A DNA stretch of 9,089 nucleotides from an uncultured Actinomyces sp. (GTDB taxonomy: Bacteria > Actinomycetota > Actinomycetes > Actinomycetales > Actinomycetaceae). The DNA lies in contig CALEXZ010000095.1 in NCBI GenBank assembly GCA_937926195.1, forward strand, positions 1 to 9,089, read 5' to 3'. A program made the position numbers and the translations under genes. This document shows, piece after piece, positions 5,403-9,089 of the stretch. The notes beneath the pieces were generated by a model. That model did no database searches, was not told where the DNA came from, and saw nothing but the letters and a program-made list of their open reading frames with translations. Within the stretch, counting starts at the first letter, position 1; each line of letters starts with the position of its first letter.

Positions 5403-8147
5403 TCAGCGCCGCCCGCGACGGGCCAGGCCGACGTACGTGATGACGGCGAACACGAGCCCCAGGCCGAGCAGGGCAGTGGCGTCCGTGAGCCACTGTCCGG
5501 AACTGTGCTCCCACATCCCGTCGGAGCGGTAGGGCACGATCGCGTTCATGTTCACCGTGGCGGAGGCCATGGCGTAGCCCCAGCGTGCGGGCATGATCCA
5601 GGCGAGCTGCTCGAAGACGGCGCGTCCCGCCACGGGGATGACACCACCGGCCAGGACGAGCTGGGCCATGATGGTCACGACGAGCACCGGCATGACCTGC
5701 TCCGAGCTGGTGACGTAGGCGGACACCGCCAGGCCGAGCAGGCCGCAGGTGAAGGCCGTGAGCCAGCAGCCGACCGCCAGCTCGAAGCCCGGGCTGCCCA
5801 GCAGCGTCGCGTCGGTCGGCCCGTCGTTGAGCATCAGCGCGATACCCACCATGAGGACGGTCTGGACCGTGACGATGAGCGCCAGCACGACAGTCTTGGC
5901 CAGCAGGTAGGACCCGGAGCGCAGGCCGACGGCTTTCTCCCGCAGGAACACCTCCCGCTCTCCGATGAGCTCGCGGATCGTGGCCGCCATGCCGGCGAAG
6001 GCGGCCCCAGTGATGAGGATGACTAGCAGCTCAAGCGCCTGCGTGGAGTAGACGGGAGCCGGGTTCTCGGGCGTCGGCGTGTAGTCGGGTACCGCGAAGC
6101 CCCACTCGCCCTGCATGACCTTCGTGAGCAGGCCCATGACGAGCGGCAGGATGAGCATGAAGGCCAGGTACGAGGGGTCGGCAAGGACCAGGCGCAGGTG
6201 ACGGCGCACCAGCGTGGAGACCTGCCGCAGCAGTCCCTGCTGCGGGCGGCGGTTCTGGTCCAGGTCGGCGGTCGAGGAGCGCACCTTGGCACCACCGGTG
6301 GGGCGGGTCGAGGGCACGCGGGCCTCCAGGGCTGCGCGCAGCTCGGGCGTGTGGTTGCGCACGAGGGCGTAGACGTCCGCGTACCCGGTGATCTCCGTCG
6401 GGTCCGCGAAGCCTCCCGCGGGGGCGTGCGTCACCAGCCTGCCCGCGCGGAAGATCTCGCCCAGGCGCTCAGTGAAGTAGGGCAGCACGTCGCGCGGCGC
6501 CCCGTAGTACACGGGACGGCCACCGGTGGCCAGGATGAGGACCTTGTCCGCACGGTCGATGTGGTTCTCGTTGTGCGTGACGACCATGACGGTGCGCCCC
6601 GAGTCCGACCCGCGGGTGCCGTGGGCGAGCCGGGCGAGCAGGTCCATGACGTCGCGGTCGAGCTGGGGGTCCAGGCCGGAGGTCGGCTCGTCCAGGAACA
6701 GCAGGCCCGGCTTGGTCAGCAGCTCGATCGCGGTGGACACACGCTTGCGCTGGCCACCGGAGAGCTGCTTGACACGCTTGGCCACGTGCTCGGTCAGGTC
6801 GAGGTCGTCGAGGACCTCGGCGATGCGCTGGTCGCGCTCGGCCTTGGACACGTCCTTGGCGAAGCGCAGCTCGGCGGCGTACTGGAGGGTCTGGGCGACG
6901 GTGAGGTTGGCGTGCACGACGTCGTTCTGGGGGACGACGCCGATCATGTTGCGCATCGTCTCGTAGTGCTCGTACACGTCCATGCCGTTGAACAGGACCT
7001 GGCCCGCCTGGGCCTTCTGCTCGCCGATGAGGGCCTTGAGCAGGGTCGACTTGCCGGCGCCCGAGGGACCGACGACGGCGAGCAGCTCGTTGCCGGGCAG
7101 TGAGAAGGAGACACGGTCGAGCAGACGCAGCTTGCCGTCGTTGACGGTGAAGGTCAGGTCCCGTCCGATGAGCTCGCCTCCGCGCTCCTGGAGCTTGAGC
7201 AGCCCGTCGGGGCTGACCTCCACGAAGTGGCCTCCCATGCCGATGACCGTCGGCTCCGTGACCAGCACGTGGGGGACACGCTGGCCGCGCACGAAGATGC
7301 CGTTGGTCGACCCGTTGTCGATGACGACAAGACCCTGGGGGCTGCGCTCGACACGCGCGTGGCGCCCCGAGACCGCCGAGTCGGGGATGACGAGCGTGTT
7401 GTCCGGGTAGCGCCCGATGGTCGCAGGCCCGGTGATGCGGATGCCGCCGATGGTGCGACGCTGGCCGACGGGCGCGGAGGGGTCGAGGGTGTCGCCGGAG
7501 CCGCTCGCCCCGGTGGCGGGGGAGGCCGACGACGCGCCCGGTGCCGGGACCGCGGCCTCCGGCAGCGAGCCCGGGCGCAGGACGGTCGTGCGTCCCGACG
7601 CCAGGGCCTGGTCGGAGACGGGGGCCGGCCCCGCACCCGGGGCCGGGCGCATGCCCGGAGCCGGAGGCACGGCACCCGCACCCGGGGCCGGGCGCATACC
7701 CGGAACCGGAGGCACGGCACCCGCACCCGGAGCCGGGGACATCGCGCTCCCCCCCGGAGGCGCGGGCATGCGGCCGGGGGCAGGAGGCATCGGCATCGAC
7801 CCCGACACCGGTGAGGAGGGCACGGGCGAGGCGGTCGGCTGGGGAACGAAGGTGAACACCGGGCCCGAGGCGTTGGACAGCTGGACCCGCACGGGGCGGG
7901 TGACCAGGACGGGGCCGCGGGTGTCGACGCCGTCGACGAGCATGCCGTTGGTCTGGGAGACGAGCTCGATGAGCCAGCCCTGGTCCGTGGGGCGCACGCG
8001 CAGGTGGGTGCCGGAGACGATCGTCGTGTTCTCGACGACGATGCCGCTTCCGGGGCGTCGCCCCACCGTGAACTCCCGCTCGAAGACCAGCGGTGGCTGG
8101 TTCGCGGGGGCGTTGGCGGGGCGCACGGTGATAGCGGTGGTAGGCAC
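5403..8147 (-). CDS. FHA-FHA-ABC exporter, Rv1747-like
   Basis: This 914-aa fusion has two phosphothreonine-binding FHA domains, an ABC ATPase and an ABC-2 permease. FHA1 covers about residues 22-100 (GR 29-30, SGTH 45-48, N67-G68). A Pro/Ala/Met-rich linker (about 103-225) carries a 15-residue tandem repeat. FHA2 covers about 228-312 (GR 245-246, SGRH 260-263, NGSTNG 278-283). The ATPase has Walker A GPSGAGKST (360-368), Q-loop Q407, signature LSGGQ (462-466), Walker B LLFLDEP (482-488) and His525. Six membrane helices lie near 655-675, 702-722, 750-772, 788-810, 817-838 and 889-909. The order is that of the ABCG/White group and of mycobacterial Rv1747, a cell-envelope exporter controlled through FHA binding to a Ser/Thr kinase. 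The substrate here is unknown. The start is GTG 8147, with GGAAGGA five bases upstream. A longer open frame to 8462 would enter the tRNA-Arg and is rejected. All catalytic motifs are intact. Confidence 0.95.
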   Translation of the reverse strand: MPTTAITVRPANAPANQPPLVFEREFTVGRRPGSGIVVENTTIVSGTHLRVRPTDQGWLIELVSQTNGMLVDGVDTRGPVLVTRPVRVQLSNASGPVFTFVPQPTASPVPSSPVSGSMPMPPAPGRMPAPPGGSAMSPAPGAGAVPPVPGMRPAPGAGAVPPAPGMRPAPGAGPAPVSDQALASGRTTVLRPGSLPEAAVPAPGASSASPATGASGSGDTLDPSAPVGQRRTIGGIRITGPATIGRYPDNTLVIPDSAVSGRHARVERSPQGLVVIDNGSTNGIFVRGQRVPHVLVTEPTVIGMGGHFVEVSPDGLLKLQERGGELIGRDLTFTVNDGKLRLLDRVSFSLPGNELLAVVGPSGAGKSTLLKALIGEQKAQAGQVLFNGMDVYEHYETMRNMIGVVPQNDVVHANLTVAQTLQYAAELRFAKDVSKAERDQRIAEVLDDLDLTEHVAKRVKQLSGGQRKRVSTAIELLTKPGLLFLDEPTSGLDPQLDRDVMDLLARLAHGTRGSDSGRTVMVVTHNENHIDRADKVLILATGGRPVYYGAPRDVLPYFTERLGEIFRAGRLVTHAPAGGFADPTEITGYADVYALVRNHTPELRAALEARVPSTRPTGGAKVRSSTADLDQNRRPQQGLLRQVSTLVRRHLRLVLADPSYLAFMLILPLVMGLLTKVMQGEWGFAVPDYTPTPENPAPVYSTQALELLVILITGAAFAGMAATIRELIGEREVFLREKAVGLRSGSYLLAKTVVLALIVTVQTVLMVGIALMLNDGPTDATLLGSPGFELAVGCWLTAFTCGLLGLAVSAYVTSSEQVMPVLVVTIMAQLVLAGGVIPVAGRAVFEQLAWIMPARWGYAMASATVNMNAIVPYRSDGMWEHSSGQWLTDATALLGLGLVFAVITYVGLARRGRR
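7636..7740. repeat. 45-bp tandem repeat in the FHA linker
   Basis: Two full copies (7636-7680 and 7681-7725) differ at two positions and are followed by a partial third copy (7726-7740). The period is a multiple of three. It encodes a 15-residue unit of the form PGMRPAPGAGAVPPA on the minus strand, so copy-number changes would lengthen or shorten the linker between FHA1 and FHA2 without breaking the frame. Confidence 0.9.
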
Positions 8148-8454
8148 TGGAGTCCTTCCGGGACGAGCGACAGCGCCTGGGAGGGAGTCCGGCGCCGATC
8201 GCCACCATACCGGCCCCGGGTCCCGGCAGTCCCGCGCCTCGGGGCCCGTACCCCGGGGAGCCCTCCCCCCCTCCGGAGCCCTCCCCGCCACCTCGTGCTC
8301 CCGCGCGCCGTCGACGCGCGTGGCGACACACCGCGGCCCCACGTGCCCCGCGGTGGTGCCGGGACGCGCATCGAGGCGCAACAGGTGGTATATCGTGCGC
8401 CTGGTGGCCCCTGGCCGCCGTCGTCCGCTGCGGACCACCGCCGCGCGAGGACAC
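8148..8454. other. divergent intergenic region, ABC gene to tRNA-Arg
   Basis: About 307 bases without a supportable gene. Two weak promoter candidates are visible. On the minus strand, TATGGT (complement of 8204-8209) lies 56 bases before the ABC start, with no good -35. On the plus strand, TATATC (8389-8394) lies about 60 bases before tRNA-Arg, also without a good -35. The middle is an extremely GC-rich run (about 8213-8300) of no obvious function. Confidence 0.35.
8153..8159 (-). promoter_or_regulatory. ribosome binding site fixing the GTG start of the ABC gene
   Basis: GGAAGGA (complement of 8153-8159) sits five bases before the GTG at 8147. It decides the start, because the frame is open for a further 105 codons upstream with no family-like sequence and no other good ribosome site. 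Confidence 0.85.
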
Positions 8455-8530
8455 GCCTCCATAGCTCAATGGATAGAGCATCGGCCTTCTAATCCGCAGG
8501 TTCCCGGTTCGAGTCCGGGTGGGGGCACCA
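8455..8530 (+). tRNA. tRNA-Arg (anticodon TCT)
   Basis: Complete 76-base cloverleaf with encoded CCA (8528-8530). Acceptor strands GCCTCCA (8455-8461) and TGGGGGC (8520-8526) pair throughout, with one T-G pair. The D-stem is GCTC/GAGC. The T-arm is CCCGG-TTCGAGT-CCGGG. The anticodon loop CTTCTAA (8486-8492) gives TCT, reading AGA. The anticodon stem is weak: only CGG/CCG pairs, with mismatches at 27:43 (T/C) and 31:39 (C/T). Its antisense strand encodes the end of the neighbouring XRE gene, which suggests it is the attachment site of an integrated element lying to the right. The plus-strand promoter is uncertain. Confidence 0.93.
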
Positions 8531-8533
8531 CTG
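8489..8533. other. putative attachment site (attL) within tRNA-Arg
   Basis: The 3' half of tRNA-Arg coincides with the 3' end of the divergently placed XRE repressor-like gene. Tyrosine integrases of actinobacterial phages and integrative elements commonly use tRNA 3' halves as attB, leaving the tRNA restored and the element beginning just past CCA. The exact core cannot be set, because the other junction lies outside the window. The limits given span the overlap only. Confidence 0.5.
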
Positions 8534-8791
8534 ATCGCCGGGCGCCGGGGTGACCAGCGCCCACGGCGTGGTCCCCAGCGCAGCCGCGACGACATCGAGG
8601 TCTTCGAGCTGCCACTGGCGCTTCCCCGTCCAGCGGACATTGACCGCCTGCTGCGACATGCCTATAGCGCGAGCAAGATCTGACTGCTTCCAGCCGATGC
8701 GGGCCGCCGCCATGCGGACGTTCGCTGCCGTGATCTCTGCCGTCGTCGTCGGAGCGCCCATCGTGGGGCGACTGGCCATCACTGTTGTCAT
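8489..8791 (-). CDS. XRE-type regulator (probable repressor) ending inside tRNA-Arg
   Basis: 100-aa DNA-binding protein with one helix-turn-helix domain (about residues 22-75; recognition region QSDLARAIGMSQQAVNVRWTG, 36-56, here split as QSDLARAIG and MSQQAVNVRWTG), followed by a W-x-L-E-D-L-D motif (60-66). Residues 88-100 and the TAG stop are encoded by the antisense strand of tRNA-Arg (8489-8530), so the C-terminus is borrowed from the tRNA. It is divergent from, and similar to, the XRE gene at 8902. The ATG at 8791 has no Shine-Dalgarno but lies six bases after a TACGCT -10 element, so it is probably leaderless; internal ATGs at 8779 and 8761 also lack ribosome sites. By position it would be the immunity repressor of an integrative element, truncated at its attachment site on integration. 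A simple host regulator overlapping the tRNA by chance remains possible. Confidence 0.75.
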   Translation of the reverse strand: MTTVMASRPTMGAPTTTAEITAANVRMAAARIGWKQSDLARAIGMSQQAVNVRWTGKRQWQLEDLDVVAAALGTTPWALVTPAPGDQWCPHPDSNREPAD

Positions 8792-8901
8792 GGCTAGAGC
8801 GTACCCGAAACGGGGATGTGAACCCCAGTCCCTCGTGGAGGAATCTAGATCGGAGGCTTACACGCTTGTAGTTCACTCCGTTTTGGGGTTACATACTCGC
8901 T
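8792..8901. promoter_or_regulatory. divergent promoter/operator region between two XRE genes
   Basis: The boxes TGGGGTTCACAT (minus strand, complement of 8816-8827) and TGGGGTTACAT (plus strand, 8884-8894) face outward in inverted orientation. They differ by one inserted base, and each lies just upstream of one of the two genes. Leftward, TACGCT (complement of 8798-8803) ends six bases before ATG 8791. Rightward, TTGTAG (8866-8871) and TACATA (8890-8895) are 18 bases apart, the latter ending six bases before ATG 8902. There is no clear Shine-Dalgarno on either side. A second GTTCAC occurs at 8871-8876. The boxes are good candidates for operators bound by one or both XRE proteins. Confidence 0.5.
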
Positions 8902-9089
8902 ATGAGCAAGCAGACTCCGCCGCAGGCCGCGACGACGCGGGCCGCGCGCAACCTCATGACGGCGAAGGGCATGAGCCAGGCTGACCTGGCTCATGCCCTC
9001 GGACTGACCGTGAAGACGGTCTCGAATCGGCTGAACGGCTACCGCCGTTGGACGTTGGATGACGTGGATGCTCTGGCGCTGCTGGGGGC
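8902..9089 (+). CDS. XRE-type regulator (Cro/excise-like), 3' end cut by the window
   Basis: The first 62 residues of a helix-turn-helix protein; the rest is outside the window. The HTH lies at about residues 14-50 (SQADLAHALGLTVKTVSNRL, 25-44), followed by W50-T-L-D-D-V-D56. Aligned by eye with residues 36-66 of the divergent XRE protein, 14 of 31 positions (26-56 here) are identical, so the two look like diverged copies of one regulator family. ATG 8902 lacks a Shine-Dalgarno and follows a possible -10 by six bases, suggesting a leaderless transcript. By position it would be the Cro-like first gene of the rightward early operon of an integrated element. Confidence 0.85.
   Translation, partial: MSKQTPPQAATTRAARNLMTAKGMSQADLAHALGLTVKTVSNRLNGYRRWTLDDVDALALLG

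Noticed and set aside
7636..7740. CRISPR-like or minisatellite array
   Set aside because: There are only two and a third head-to-tail copies with no spacers, and the period keeps the reading frame of the linker, so it is a coding repeat.
7154..8371. Long open frames on both strands across the FHA linker and the ABC gene (for example minus 7154-8371, plus 7417-8553)
   Set aside because: They are shadows of the real GC-rich gene, with repetitive Arg/Pro/Ala composition and no recognisable domains.
8148..8462. A 105-codon N-terminal extension of the FHA-ABC gene (ATG at 8462)
   Set aside because: It would start inside tRNA-Arg, has Arg/Gly/Pro-rich shadow composition and no ribosome site, whereas GTG 8147 has a strong one just before the FHA1 domain.
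8466..8876. Minus-strand open frame of 136 codons overlapping the XRE gene and tRNA-Arg
   Set aside because: Its end (PPPGLEPGTCGLEG) is the familiar artefact of translating a tRNA antisense in the wrong frame; the XRE frame has the real domain.

Overview
The high GC content, GTG and apparently leaderless starts, a histidine tRNA ending in GCC-ACC-CCA style sequence, and an Rv1747-like FHA/ABC exporter all point to an actinobacterial chromosome. Something in or near the Actinomycetaceae is a guess only. I had no database access, so family calls rest on motifs I can read.

Layout. Bases 1-31 are the 3' end of a tRNA-His. From there to about 4.3 kb the sequence is gene-poor and visibly less GC-rich. 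It holds a possible TnpB-like C-terminal remnant, a translationally coupled pair encoding a soluble protein (318 aa) and a small multi-pass membrane protein (175 aa), a long stretch with no convincing gene, and a helical 229-aa protein with a hydrophobic C-terminus. I read this as an accessory island beside tRNA-His. From about 4.3 kb the DNA returns to very high GC. There lie a small acidic protein of unknown function and an Imm-5-like putative immunity protein, then a strong terminator, then a 914-aa FHA-FHA-ABC exporter. All are on the minus strand.

The right end is the most interesting part. A plus-strand tRNA-Arg(TCT) at 8455-8530 is followed by two divergent, mutually similar small XRE-type regulators. 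The leftward one runs antisense into the tRNA gene: its last 13 residues and its stop codon are encoded by the tRNA's complementary strand. The two regulators share an intergenic region of about 110 bp with a pair of near-identical inverted boxes and no clear Shine-Dalgarno sequence at either start. This is the layout expected for the left end of an integrated phage or integrative element whose attP lies inside its repressor gene. It resembles the integration-dependent immunity switches described for some mycobacteriophages (BPs type). The element would continue to the right, beyond the window, with its integrase probably at the far end.
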